From Pseudomonas cannabina (GTDB taxonomy: Bacteria; Pseudomonadota; Gammaproteobacteria; Pseudomonadales; Pseudomonadaceae), in the NCBI RefSeq assembly GCF_900100365.1, contig NZ_FNKU01000001.1:1612001-1676000 (forward strand): a DNA stretch of 64,000 nt, in the 5' to 3' direction. The notes beneath the pieces are model-generated. The model did no database searches and was not told where the DNA came from. It was given only the letters and a program-made list of their open reading frames with translations. Positions within the stretch are counted from its first letter, which is position 1; each line of letters begins with the position of its first letter. Both the position numbers and the translations under genes were made by a program. Positions 34,553 through 43,754 of this stretch are shown one piece after another.

Positions 34553-35875
34553 ATGGGTAACTCGACGCCACATTCTTTTCATTCCGATGCCCTGTGTATC
34601 GGCTTTGGTCCCGCCGGGATCGCACTGGCCTGCGCCTTCGAAGACGCGCGCGAAGCGAACGACCCGCTTGGCAGGCTCTCCCTGCGTTATCTGGAAGCTG
34701 CCGCCGACACGCACTGGCACCGCGAGCTGCTGCTGACCGGGACGGACATCAATCACCATGTGTTTCGTGATCTGGTGACGCCGCGCAACCCGCGCAGCCG
34801 CTTTTCCTTCGCCATGTACCTCAAGGACAAGGGCCGAATGTTCGATTTCGGCCTGCTGGGTCGCCCGGCCAGTCGCCACGAGTGGTCGGATTACCTGGCC
34901 TGGGTGTCCAGCCAGGTAGACCGCCACACGCGGTTCAATGCGCCGGTCACCGAGATCGATCCGGTGGTCCGCAACGGCCGGTTACACGAATTGCGGGTTC
35001 GCACGCCAGATGCCAGCTTCACCACGCGCAATCTGGTGCTGTCCAGCGGCAGCGCAGCGCATATCCCTGAGCCGTTTCGGGCGTTGCTCGGCCCGAGGCT
35101 GTTTCACACGTCGCACTTTCTGACCCGCCTGAAAGCACTGGGTGAGCCACTGCCCAAACGCTGGCTGGTGCTGGGTTCAGGGCAAAGCGCCAGTGAGTCG
35201 GTGCTGGAACTGATCAGCCGTCGTTGCGACATCGAAGTGCATTCGGTGCACCGCTCGGCCGGTTTCAAGCTCACGCAACTGGGCCAGTTCCCCAACCGGG
35301 TGTTCGCGCCGGACCATGTCGATTACTTCCACAGCCTTGAACCCTTGGCGCGTCAGCGTTTTCTCGACCGGAGCCGCTCGACCAATTACGCCGGTATCGA
35401 TCCGGACGAAAGCCAGAAGCTGTTTTCGCTGATCTACGAAGATGCCATCGCCGGGCGCAAACGCTTGCAGACCTACGCCTACAGCGAGATCACCGGTATT
35501 GAACACACCGGCGACGGCTATATGGTCACGTTGACCGACACCTTCAGCCAGCGCACTCAGGTGCTGGAAGTCGATGTGCTTGTGCTGGGCACCGGCTATC
35601 AGCAGTACCTGGTGCCGCCGCTGTTGAGCGGGTTACAGCCGTGGCTGAAGACCGCCACGGACGGCGGCTTGCTGATCGACCGCGACTACCGCGTTGCTAC
35701 CGAAGGCGAGTGCGACGTGACTGTCTGGGTCAACGGCCTTTCCGAACGCAGTCACGGGATCAGCGACAGCCAGTCGTTCTCGCTGATGGCGCTGCGTGCC
35801 GAGCGCATCGTCAATGCCCTCGGGCAAGCCATCGAACCGGTAGCCGATACCCCCATGCTGGCACAGTGGAAGTGA
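34553..35875 (+). CDS. Amino acid N-hydroxylase (PvdA/IucD/SidA family)
   Basis: 440 aa flavin monooxygenase. FAD motif CIGFGPAGIALACAFED, then the family pattern LLLTGTDINHHVFRDLVTPR NP and FSFAMYLKDKGR, and an NADPH motif LVLGSGQSASESVLELIS. The C terminus holds LVLGTGYQQY (ATGY-type motif). Such enzymes hydroxylate the side-chain amine of ornithine or lysine. In hydrazine pathways a lysine N6-hydroxylase (Spb38) supplies the substrate of the synthetase. There are no siderophore NRPS genes nearby, favouring that role over siderophore synthesis. Confidence 0.88.
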   Translation: MGNSTPHSFHSDALCIGFGPAGIALACAFEDAREANDPLGRLSLRYLEAAADTHWHRELLLTGTDINHHVFRDLVTPRNPRSRFSFAMYLKDKGRMFDFGLLGRPASRHEWSDYLAWVSSQVDRHTRFNAPVTEIDPVVRNGRLHELRVRTPDASFTTRNLVLSSGSAAHIPEPFRALLGPRLFHTSHFLTRLKALGEPLPKRWLVLGSGQSASESVLELISRRCDIEVHSVHRSAGFKLTQLGQFPNRVFAPDHVDYFHSLEPLARQRFLDRSRSTNYAGIDPDESQKLFSLIYEDAIAGRKRLQTYAYSEITGIEHTGDGYMVTLTDTFSQRTQVLEVDVLVLGTGYQQYLVPPLLSGLQPWLKTATDGGLLIDRDYRVATEGECDVTVWVNGLSERSHGISDSQSFSLMALRAERIVNALGQAIEPVADTPMLAQWK

Positions 35876-35880
35876 CCCTT

Positions 35881-37944
35881 ATGCACAACGCTTCTGAATA
35901 CCAGAGCCTCTGCGAGATCGTTCACGATCAGGCTTTTCTGAAAGTCACCGGCCTGGGGCACGACTTTTTCCTGAAAATGGAGTCGCTCAACCCGGCGGGC
36001 TCGATCAAGCTCAAGACAGCTGTCGGCCTGATCAATGACGTGCAGGCGCGCGGTCTGCTTGGTCCCGAGACGATTCTGGTCGAGTCGTCGTCAGGCAATC
36101 TCGGCGTGGCACTGGCGATGATCTGCGCCGAGCGCGGGATTCCGTTTACCTGCGTAGTCGATCCCAACAGCTCCAGCCACAACATCCGCATGATGCGCAG
36201 TTACGGCGCCGAGGTCATTCAGGTGGAAACCCCGGACGCCAATGGCGGTTTTCTCGGCACGCGCATCGCACTGATTCGTCACAAGGTGGCCAGTGATCGG
36301 CGTTACGTGTGGCTCAATCAGTATGAAAACCCTGCCAACCCGCGTGCCCACGCACGGACCACGGCGAGTTCGATCAGCCGGCATTTCGGTCATGTGGACT
36401 ATCTGTTTGTCGGGGCGGGGACTACCGGGACGTTGATGGGCTGCATTCAGCATTTTCAGCGTCATCATCCGGCCACAAAAATCATTGCCGTGGACAGCGT
36501 AGGGTCGGTGACCTTCGACACCCCGGCCGGCCGCCGCTTCATACCGGGGCTGGGCACCAGTCAGCGTCCACCGATCTTCGATTCCGGCGGTATTCATGCG
36601 CTGGAAATGGTCCCGGAAGCGCGCACCGTCGCCATGTGCCGGATTCTGGCACGCAGCAAAGGCCTGCTGGTTGGCGGCTCGACCGCGACAGTGATTGCAG
36701 CGGTGCACGCATGGCGCGAGCGCATCGAACCCGGCTCGGTGGTCGTGGCATTGTCGCCGGACTGGGGCGAGCGTTATCTGGACACGCTGTATGACGATCA
36801 CTGGGTCGAACAGCGTTTCGGCCGCGACGTGCTGAACATGTCCCTGGCAGACCTCTCTGACTCAGCCGCAATCCCTTGTGGGAGCGAGCCTGCGCAGGAT
36901 TTTTCCTCGTGGACCGTCTGGCTAGCTGCCGAACGTCTGCAGAACGCGCCGTTTCATGTGGTTGACGGGGAGGTGGCAGCGCGTTTGCTGGCGGCTGATC
37001 CTCTGGCCTGTATCAATGACGTGCAGACGGCCTATCTGGAGCACGACGCCGGTCGCACGATCAATCCCGACAGCTATTTCCTGCGCTTTCCAGAGGCTCC
37101 GGCCAATCGCATCATTGCGCTGCCGGCCAGCCTGACGGGGGAGCAGCCGGTCAGTGGTATCAAGTGGATCTCCAGTTTTCCGGGCAATGTCGACAGGGGG
37201 CTGCAACGCGCCTCTGCGGTGCTGATCCTCAATGATCCGGCCACCGGCTACGCCGTCGCCTGCCTGGAAGCCTCGCGAATCAGTGCCATGCGCACCGCTG
37301 CGTCCGCCGTGCTGGGTGCGCGCTGGATGAATCGCCACCAGCGGCACGTCGGGCGCATGGCGTTTGTGGGCGCCGGTTTCATTGCGCGAACCATTCTCGA
37401 CATGTTCGTCAGCGATGGCTGGACGATGGGCACCGTCAACGTCTTCGATCAGCACGAGGACTCGATGCGCGCCCTTGTCGAGCATGCGGCCAGAAGCCAT
37501 CACTTGAACTGTGAAGCGGCGGATTTGCCGGGCTGCCTGCAAGCCGACGTGGTGGTGTTCGCCACCACTGCGCCCAGCCCGTATGTGCTGGAACCGCTCT
37601 TTCGGCCGGGGCAAGTGCTGCTGAATATTTCCCTGCGCGATCTGGGGCCGGAGGTTATTGCCCAGGCCAACAACATCCTGGATGACGTCGAGCACTGCCT
37701 CAAGGCGCAGACGTCTCCCGACCTCGCGGTTGAGCATTATCAGGACCGCTCGTTCATCACCGGCACGCTGGCACAACTGATTAACGGGCAGATCGAGTTG
37801 GCCCCGGATCGGCCTGCCATCTTCTCGCCATTCGGCCTCGGCGTGCTGGACCTTGCGCTGGGCCAGCGGCTGTATCGCCAGGCACTGGCGGAAGGCAGTG
37901 CATTGCCGGTGCCGCGATTTTTCTTCGAATCGAGTCGCTGGTGA
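35881..37944 (+). CDS. Fused SbnA-SbnB: L-2,3-diaminopropionate synthase
   Basis: 687 aa from ATG 35881, five bases after the preceding stop. Residues 1-320 are a PLP beta-substituting enzyme of the cysteine-synthase/SbnA type: the PLP-Lys in NPAGSIKLKTAVGL, VESSSGNLGVALAMICAERG, and the phosphate loop VGAGTTGTLMG. Residues about 350-687 are an ornithine-cyclodeaminase-like SbnB: NRIIALPASL, RTAASAVLGARWM, and the NAD motif GRMAFVGAGFIARTILDMF. In Staphylococcus aureus SbnA joins O-phosphoserine and glutamate, and SbnB oxidises the product to L-2,3-diaminopropionate plus 2-oxoglutarate. Here both are one polypeptide. The linker (about 325-345) encodes a REP-like sequence. It should supply diaminopropionate to the pathway. 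Confidence 0.87.
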   Translation: MHNASEYQSLCEIVHDQAFLKVTGLGHDFFLKMESLNPAGSIKLKTAVGLINDVQARGLLGPETILVESSSGNLGVALAMICAERGIPFTCVVDPNSSSHNIRMMRSYGAEVIQVETPDANGGFLGTRIALIRHKVASDRRYVWLNQYENPANPRAHARTTASSISRHFGHVDYLFVGAGTTGTLMGCIQHFQRHHPATKIIAVDSVGSVTFDTPAGRRFIPGLGTSQRPPIFDSGGIHALEMVPEARTVAMCRILARSKGLLVGGSTATVIAAVHAWRERIEPGSVVVALSPDWGERYLDTLYDDHWVEQRFGRDVLNMSLADLSDSAAIPCGSEPAQDFSSWTVWLAAERLQNAPFHVVDGEVAARLLAADPLACINDVQTAYLEHDAGRTINPDSYFLRFPEAPANRIIALPASLTGEQPVSGIKWISSFPGNVDRGLQRASAVLILNDPATGYAVACLEASRISAMRTAASAVLGARWMNRHQRHVGRMAFVGAGFIARTILDMFVSDGWTMGTVNVFDQHEDSMRALVEHAARSHHLNCEAADLPGCLQADVVVFATTAPSPYVLEPLFRPGQVLLNISLRDLGPEVIAQANNILDDVEHCLKAQTSPDLAVEHYQDRSFITGTLAQLINGQIELAPDRPAIFSPFGLGVLDLALGQRLYRQALAEGSALPVPRFFFESSRW
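36872..36898. repeat. REP-like sequence inside the SbnA-SbnB linker
   Basis: CTTGTGGGAGCGAGCCTGCG matches the Pseudomonas REP core, normally intergenic. It falls exactly between the two catalytic domains and is translated as IPCGSEPAQD. This suggests the fusion arose by read-through of a former intergenic REP. Confidence 0.55.
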
Positions 37945-39674
37945 TGGCCGTGCCTACCATTGCGATCATCGGCATGGGCTCGCGAGGCCTGAGCATTCTG
38001 GAGCAGTTGATCTGCATGAGCCGCCACGCCACTCAGCAACCGCTGCATATCGAAGTCTTTGACCCGCAGCCGCCGGGCAGCGGGTTGCACCACGCGCAGC
38101 AGGCGGATTACCTGATGCTCAATACCATGGCGGGGCAACTGTCAGCGTTTTCTTCGGCATTTCCGGCCTGCGAGCCAGCAGGCTGGACGTTTCTGCAGTG
38201 GTGCGGCGCCCATGGCGTACGCCTTGACGAGCGTGGCCATGTTTGCGCTGAGGGGCAGGGCAGGCCTGTCGGTTTTGGGGATTTCGTGCCGCGTCGCTTA
38301 CTCGGGCGCTACTTGCAGGACAGCTACCGCTTTGTGCTGCAACAGTGCCCGGCACACGTGCGGGTGCGTCACTACGCCGAGCGGGTCGACGCTTGCCGCG
38401 CGTTGCCCGACGCGAGCGGTTTCCGGCTGCGCGGCCAGCAGCGCCAGATGCAGGTTGACGCCGTGTTCCTGACCAGCGGGCACGCTGCAGACAGCGCTGA
38501 ACAGCAGCCCTCTGGCGAAACGGTTGCTATCGAAGGACTTGGGCTAACGGCCATGGACACTCTCGCAAGCCTCACCCAGGGGCGTGGCGGGCGATACGTG
38601 CGCGATGGTGGCTTTGCAGGCTGGCGATACCTGCCATCAGGACGCGAACCCAAGGTGTTTTTGTACTCGCGTTCGGGTCTGCCGTTCCACGCGCGGCCGC
38701 AGTGGCACTCGCCAGGCGAGGCGCCGCTGCCCAGGCTGTTTCTTGGCGCAGAGGTGATCGCCGGGCTGCGCCAGCAACGGCCAGCCGGGCAGCTGGACTT
38801 TCGGCGCGACGTGCTGCCGCTGATCAAGGACGAAATGCGCGCCGTGTTCTATCAGGCCAGAGTGCGCCTGGTCGCGCCCCGGCAATTGCCGTCAGTCCAG
38901 CGTCTGCTGCGTGAAGCAACGTCGAGGCCCGCGCTGTTTGCTCTGCTGGCCGAACAGTGGGGCGAGTTCGAGCCTGATGAGTGGCTGGTGACCGAGCGCT
39001 GGTCAGGCTCGGCCGAGTCCTACGCGACCTGGTTCGTCGAGTGGATCGAGCGCGGTCTGGCGCTGAGCAGACTGGGTACTGCACGCAGCCCGATCCGTCT
39101 GGCGCTGGAAGTCTGGCGGGATTACCGCGACGTGCTGCGGTTGGTCGCCGGGCGCAATGGGCTGAGCGAGGCCTCGACCCTTGATTTTTATGGCACGTGG
39201 GCCGGGCTGTCGAACCGGCTGGTCGGCGGGCCACAAAAGGAACGGCATGAGGACCTGCTGGCGCTGATCAAGGCGGGCGTGGTGGCGGTGCTGCCGCCAA
39301 TGGACGAGGCGCGACAGTTCGACTGCGTCATTCCGGCGCGGGTTGCCCATAACGGGCTGTCACGTCCTGCGCGGGGCCTGATCGGCGATTTGCTGGAGCA
39401 AGGGCTGATCCGCGCGGCACACGCCTGGCCCGCCGATGGCATCGAAACCGATCGGACGGGCCGTGCGCTGGGCCGTGACGGCTCGCCGCAACCCAGGCTC
39501 TGGGTGCTCGGCCCGGTCGTCGAAGGCTGTACGTTTTACAACCATTACATCCCCACGCCAGACCCCACCTGTCACGCGCTGATCGAAGCGCGGCGGGCCG
39601 TCGAGTCGTGCCTGGCAATGCTCGCAGAGCCTGACTCCAGATACCTCACGTGCTCATTTAAAAAAGTGCTGTAA
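37944..39674 (+). CDS. FAD/NAD(P)-binding protein (NAD_binding_9 type)
   Basis: 576 aa. N-terminal dinucleotide motif TIAIIGMGSRGLSILEQLIC and the family pattern EVFDPQPPGSGLHHAQQADY followed by LMLNTMAGQLSAF, in which a tryptophan/proline-rich segment leads into a second Rossmann region VAIEGLGLTAMDTLASLTQGR. The C terminus HYIPTPDPTCHALIEARRAV is conserved in the family. The start overlaps the SbnA-SbnB stop (TGATG). Members appear in several natural-product clusters as oxidases or monooxygenases; the substrate here is unknown. Confidence 0.75.
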   Translation: MAVPTIAIIGMGSRGLSILEQLICMSRHATQQPLHIEVFDPQPPGSGLHHAQQADYLMLNTMAGQLSAFSSAFPACEPAGWTFLQWCGAHGVRLDERGHVCAEGQGRPVGFGDFVPRRLLGRYLQDSYRFVLQQCPAHVRVRHYAERVDACRALPDASGFRLRGQQRQMQVDAVFLTSGHAADSAEQQPSGETVAIEGLGLTAMDTLASLTQGRGGRYVRDGGFAGWRYLPSGREPKVFLYSRSGLPFHARPQWHSPGEAPLPRLFLGAEVIAGLRQQRPAGQLDFRRDVLPLIKDEMRAVFYQARVRLVAPRQLPSVQRLLREATSRPALFALLAEQWGEFEPDEWLVTERWSGSAESYATWFVEWIERGLALSRLGTARSPIRLALEVWRDYRDVLRLVAGRNGLSEASTLDFYGTWAGLSNRLVGGPQKERHEDLLALIKAGVVAVLPPMDEARQFDCVIPARVAHNGLSRPARGLIGDLLEQGLIRAAHAWPADGIETDRTGRALGRDGSPQPRLWVLGPVVEGCTFYNHYIPTPDPTCHALIEARRAVESCLAMLAEPDSRYLTCSFKKVL

Positions 39675-39699
39675 CTCACTCACCCAAAAGGAATCATTC

Positions 39700-40344
39700 A
39701 TGTACGAACTGACGTTACTGACGGCGCTCGCCGGTGCATTCATTGTGCTGATCATCAGCCCTGGTCCGAACTTTCTGGTCATCACTCAATTGTCGTTCAG
39801 CCAGTCCCGGCAGCAGGGGGTTTGCGCCGGGCTGGGCGTGGCTTCAGGGAGCATTCTCTGGGCGTTGCTGGCGGCCACTGGCCTGGGGCTGATTTTTCAG
39901 CAGTTGCCCTGGCTGCAACCGGCCCTGCAACTGCTCGGCGGTGCTTACCTGACCTGGCTTGGCACTAAAAGCCTGCGCAGCGCGGGCAGCCAGCCCAAGC
40001 CACGGGACATCGGCGCGCTGGGCATCGGCAGCCTCGGGCGCGCCTATCGCTTCGGCCTGTTGACCAACCTGACCAATCCCAAGGCGCTGGCGTTTTACAC
40101 CAGTGTCTTCACCACCGTCACCACGCCCGGCATGCCGATGTGGGTGCGCACAGCGGGGGTGTCGATCATTGCAGTACTGGCCATTTCCTGGTTCGTGCTG
40201 CTGGCCACGCTGTTTTCGATTCCTGCCGTGCAGGCTCGCTACCAGCGCATGAAAAAAGCCATCGACATTGTCACCGGGCTTTTCATGATCGCCTTCGGCC
40301 TGCGCCTGCTGATCGGGCTGCTGCCTGTCGGCTTGTTCAACTGA
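39700..40344 (+). CDS. LysE-family amino acid exporter
   Basis: 214 aa with six predicted membrane helices and the LysE/RhtB signature LIISPGPNFLVITQLSFSQS near residue 25, then AYLTWLGTKSLRS and LTNLTNPKALAFYTSVF. AAAGGAATC precedes the ATG. Exporters of this family pump amino acids and analogues, so it probably secretes the cluster product or an intermediate, or provides self-protection. Confidence 0.88.
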   Translation: MYELTLLTALAGAFIVLIISPGPNFLVITQLSFSQSRQQGVCAGLGVASGSILWALLAATGLGLIFQQLPWLQPALQLLGGAYLTWLGTKSLRSAGSQPKPRDIGALGIGSLGRAYRFGLLTNLTNPKALAFYTSVFTTVTTPGMPMWVRTAGVSIIAVLAISWFVLLATLFSIPAVQARYQRMKKAIDIVTGLFMIAFGLRLLIGLLPVGLFN

Positions 40345-40380
40345 AGCGCTGACCTGATCGATTTTCAAAGGAATACACCT

Positions 40381-41535
40381 ATGCACAGCAATGATTGGCA
40401 CTATCCGACTTCAATCCGGGCCGGCGCAGGACGCGTCCGTGAGCTGGCCGACGCCTGTCGGGTGACGGGCATCAAACGGCCGCTACTGATCACCGACCAC
40501 TTTCTCGGCGGCACTGACATGATCGCCAGTGCCGTAGAAGACTGCCGCCGCCAACTGGGCCACTGCGGGCTGTTCGACCGGGTCAAGGGCAACCCGACCG
40601 GAACCAATGTCGCCGACGGGCTGGAGGTTTATCGCACCGGTGGTTACGACGGCGTCATCGCATTCGGCGGCGGCTCGGCGCTGGATGCCGCCAAGGCCGT
40701 GGCATTAATGTCCGGCCAAAGCCGTCCACTGTGGGATTTTGAAGACATCGGCGAGAATCACCTGCGTGCCGATCCACAAGGCATCGCCCCGGTCATTGCG
40801 CTGCCGACCACTGCCGGGACGGGCTCCGAGGTGGGCCGGGCATCGGTGATCACGGATGAGCAAGCGTGCGTCAAACGCACCATCCTGCACCTGCGCATGA
40901 TGCCGCGTATTGCGATTCTGGACGCCACGCTGACGGTCGATCTGCCGACGCAACTGACGGCCGCCACCGGAGCCGACGCCTTGACCCATTGCATGGAGTC
41001 CTGGTGCTCACCGGTCTGGCACCCGATGGCCGAAGCGCTGGCGGTCAAGGGCATGCAAATGATCAAGCAGTTTCTGCCGCGCGTGGTTGCCGACGGCCAC
41101 GATCTGGAAGCGCGTCAGCAGATGCTGGTGGCGTCGAGCCTCGGTGCTGCGGCGTTTCAGCGGGGGCTGGGCGGCGTGCACGCGATTGCACAGAGCCTGG
41201 GCGCGCTTTATGACCAGCATCATGGCCTGGTGAATGCGATTTTGCTGCCTTACGTGCTGCACGCCAACCGCGCGTCGCTGCTGAGGCACATGGAGGAACT
41301 GGCGGTTTATCTACGCCTGCCGGAACCGGGCTTCAACGGCGTGATGGCGTGGGTGTTGGACCTGCGCGAGCAGATCGGCATTCCGCCGACACTGGCCGCT
41401 ATCGGTATCGATGATCGCGATGCCGAACGGGTCGGCAGGATGGCATTTGCCGACTGCTGTTCGCACACCAACCCGATTCGTCATTCGGCGCAGGAGTACG
41501 CGCAGATCTTCCGCCGCGCGGTGCAGGGGCATTGA
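40381..41535 (+). CDS. Iron-containing (group III) alcohol dehydrogenase
   Basis: 384 aa. The NAD site GYDGVIAFGGGSALDAAKAV and PTTAGTGSEVGRASVIT, and metal ligands Asp in TGADALTHCMESWCSP and the His pair in GVHAIAQSLGALYDQHHGLV, are all present. The reaction would be oxidation or reduction of a short alcohol or aldehyde. AAAGGAATAC precedes the ATG, copying the spacing before the LysE gene. In context it may tailor a hydroxyl or aldehyde group of the cluster product. Confidence 0.88.
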   Translation: MHSNDWHYPTSIRAGAGRVRELADACRVTGIKRPLLITDHFLGGTDMIASAVEDCRRQLGHCGLFDRVKGNPTGTNVADGLEVYRTGGYDGVIAFGGGSALDAAKAVALMSGQSRPLWDFEDIGENHLRADPQGIAPVIALPTTAGTGSEVGRASVITDEQACVKRTILHLRMMPRIAILDATLTVDLPTQLTAATGADALTHCMESWCSPVWHPMAEALAVKGMQMIKQFLPRVVADGHDLEARQQMLVASSLGAAAFQRGLGGVHAIAQSLGALYDQHHGLVNAILLPYVLHANRASLLRHMEELAVYLRLPEPGFNGVMAWVLDLREQIGIPPTLAAIGIDDRDAERVGRMAFADCCSHTNPIRHSAQEYAQIFRRAVQGH

Positions 41536-41538
41536 GGC

Positions 41539-42717
41539 ATGGCGCACCTGGATGAAAGCGCCGTACAGCGCCTGGCGGAGGTCTGGCAGCAGTTCATCGA
41601 TCAAGGCCGAATCGTTGGCGGCGTCATGCTGCTGGCTGAGCATGGAACGCTGCGTTATGCCTGCGCCAGAGGCTGGGCTGATCGGGAACGGCAACTCCCG
41701 GTCAGCCGCGACACACGCTTTCGTCTCGCCTCGCTGACCAAGCTGCTGACCTCGGTCACGGTCATGCGCCTGTGTGAGCTGGGCGTCGTAAGTCTGGACG
41801 CTGCCGTAAGCGACTGGCTGCCAGCCTTTCGCCCAAAGCTGGCAAACGGTCGGGAGCCGGTGATCAGCCTGCGGCATTTGCTGTCGCACACCTCGGGCCT
41901 GAGCTACGGTTTCGAACAACCGCCCGGCAATGCCTATCATCAGGCTGGCGTCTCGGACGGGCTGGACGGTGTCGCGTTCGATCTGCAGGAAAACCTGACC
42001 CGACTGGCACGCGTGCCACTGTTGTTCGAGCCTGGCAGCGCGTGGGGCTATTCGCTGGCCACCGATGTGCTGGGCGCGGTGATCGAACAGGCCAGCGGCC
42101 TTCGGCTGTCGGACGCCGTGGCCCGATGGGTCACTGAGCCTCTTCGGATGGGCAGGACATCGTTCAGTCACGCGTCGAGTCAGCCGCTGGCGGCTGCCTA
42201 CAAAGACGGCGCTCGCGGGCCGCAACGTATCGGTGACAACGATGCAGTGATGCTCGACAGCGGACAGGCACGGCTGTCATCGGCTCGCGCGTTTGACCTG
42301 ACAGCTTATGAGTCGGGCGGGGCGGGCATGTTGGGCACGGCGGATGACTATCTGCGCTTGCTGGAATGCTTGCGTCTGGGCGGCGCGCCGTTGCTGAGTC
42401 CGGCCAGTATCAGACTGCTGTTGAGCAACGCCATGGGGCAGCGCACGGTCGAGAACCGCGGGCCGGGCTGGAAATTCGGTCTGGGGCCGATGATTCTGAC
42501 CGATCCGCTGGCTGCCGGGCAGCGACAGGGTGCGGGTAGCTGGTCGTGGTGCGGCGTGTATGGCAGCCATTATTGGGTGGATCCGGTTTCGGCCATCAGC
42601 CTGGTCACGGTGACCAACACCGCCGTCGCCGGGGCGTGGGGCGAGTTTGCCGAGGCGCTGGTCGACGCGCTGTACCTCAGACCCGGGCAAACTGCTTGCG
42701 GTAGCTGCTCGGACTGA
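41539..42717 (+). CDS. Serine hydrolase of the class C beta-lactamase/esterase family
   Basis: 392 aa. SxxK motif in RLASLTKLLTSVTVMRL (about residue 65), the Tyr motif in GSAWGYSLATDVLGAVIE, and a C-terminal WCGVYGSHYWVDP in place of KTG, as in EstB-type esterases. No signal peptide, so cytosolic. It starts three bases after the ADH stop and overlaps the 3' end of the convergent regulator by 41 bp. Possible roles: hydrolysis of an ester, amide or lactam intermediate, or product activation. Confidence 0.85.
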   Translation: MAHLDESAVQRLAEVWQQFIDQGRIVGGVMLLAEHGTLRYACARGWADRERQLPVSRDTRFRLASLTKLLTSVTVMRLCELGVVSLDAAVSDWLPAFRPKLANGREPVISLRHLLSHTSGLSYGFEQPPGNAYHQAGVSDGLDGVAFDLQENLTRLARVPLLFEPGSAWGYSLATDVLGAVIEQASGLRLSDAVARWVTEPLRMGRTSFSHASSQPLAAAYKDGARGPQRIGDNDAVMLDSGQARLSSARAFDLTAYESGGAGMLGTADDYLRLLECLRLGGAPLLSPASIRLLLSNAMGQRTVENRGPGWKFGLGPMILTDPLAAGQRQGAGSWSWCGVYGSHYWVDPVSAISLVTVTNTAVAGAWGEFAEALVDALYLRPGQTACGSCSD

Positions 42718-43630
42718 TCCCCACCAGGTTGCGAAAGTGGCGGCGAAAGGACTCTTCAGAACCGAAACCGGCCCGGTCGACCACCTCATTGAGGCGCAGC
42801 TTCGAGGACTCCAGCAGCTCCTTGGCGTAAGCCACCCGCTCGCCGAGCAGCCAGTCGTAAGGCGTCAGACCGGTGCTTTCCATGAAACTGCGGTGCAGGG
42901 TGCGGGTGCTGAGTGCTGCACGTGAGGCCATGTCCTTGATGGTGTGCGGGCGCTGCAGGTCGCTGCGAATCCAGTCCATCAGATTGGAAATCGGCCCGTC
43001 GCTGGCGGCAACCAGTTGCCGTGACGCGTACTGCGACTGACCACCTTCGCGATGCGGCGGGATCACCATGCGCTGCGCCACCATGTTGGCGACACGCGAG
43101 CCATGATCGTTGCGCACCAGGTGCAGCATCATGTCCAGCCCGGCAGCCGAGCCTGCAGCGGTGACAATCGTGCCTTGATCCACATACAACTCGTTAGGCT
43201 GGATGGTCAGGGCCGGATACATGCTGGCCAGCAGGTCGGTGTAACGCCAGTGGGTGGTGACTTTATGCCCGTCAAGCAGACCGGCCGCCGCCAGCACGAA
43301 GGCACCGGTGCAGATCGAGCAGATCCTCGCGCCCCGGGCGTGCGCCGCCTGAAGCTGTTCGATCAGGCGCGGTGGGACAGCAGATTCAACACCGCGCCAG
43401 CCTGGCACGATAATCGTGTCGGCATGTTCCAGCAGCACGTCGCCCGGCGTTGGCACGATGGTGATGCCGCCTGCGGCAGTGATCGGCCCATCGTCGACCG
43501 GGGAGGTCGCGAACTCGTACCAGTTGACCCCGAGCTCGGGCCGTTTGAGGGCGAATACCTCGACTGTGCAGCCAAATTCGAAGGTGCACAGCTGGTTATA
43601 GATAAGGGCGACGACGAGATGATTTTTCAT
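42677..43630 (-). CDS. GlxA-type AraC-family transcriptional regulator
   Basis: 317 aa. An N-terminal DJ-1/PfpI domain (VALIYNQLCTFEFGCTVEVF, and the nucleophile-elbow region CSICTGAFVLAAAGLLDGHK) is joined to two AraC helix-turn-helices (TIKDMASRAALSTRTLHRSF and KLRLNEVVDRAGFGSEESFR). It lies tail-to-tail with the serine hydrolase gene at the end of the biosynthetic operon and divergent from a PfpI-family gene. It could control either; homologues often activate amino-compound catabolism. Confidence 0.88.
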   Translation of the reverse strand: MKNHLVVALIYNQLCTFEFGCTVEVFALKRPELGVNWYEFATSPVDDGPITAAGGITIVPTPGDVLLEHADTIIVPGWRGVESAVPPRLIEQLQAAHARGARICSICTGAFVLAAAGLLDGHKVTTHWRYTDLLASMYPALTIQPNELYVDQGTIVTAAGSAAGLDMMLHLVRNDHGSRVANMVAQRMVIPPHREGGQSQYASRQLVAASDGPISNLMDWIRSDLQRPHTIKDMASRAALSTRTLHRSFMESTGLTPYDWLLGERVAYAKELLESSKLRLNEVVDRAGFGSEESFRRHFRNLVGISPSSYRKQFARV

Positions 43631-43754
43631 GGCGCGATGTTACCGGATATTGGCATTTCAGCCAGTAGTTTGGCGCGATGCGACTGCGTAATCTGCAATC
43701 CAGGTGAAACATTAACATGCAAGCGGTCTGGCAAGCAGACCCTGGAGCCAACTC

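Noticed and set aside
35641..35880. N-terminal extension of the SbnA-SbnB frame
   Set aside because: Overlaps the end of the N-hydroxylase gene in another frame; the ATG at 35881 matches the natural start of SbnA-type proteins.
34553..37944. Siderophore cluster (N-hydroxylase plus SbnA/SbnB)
   Set aside because: No NIS synthetase, NRPS, acyl/formyl transferase, TonB receptor or Fur-box is visible; the cupin/MetRS pair is not a siderophore component.
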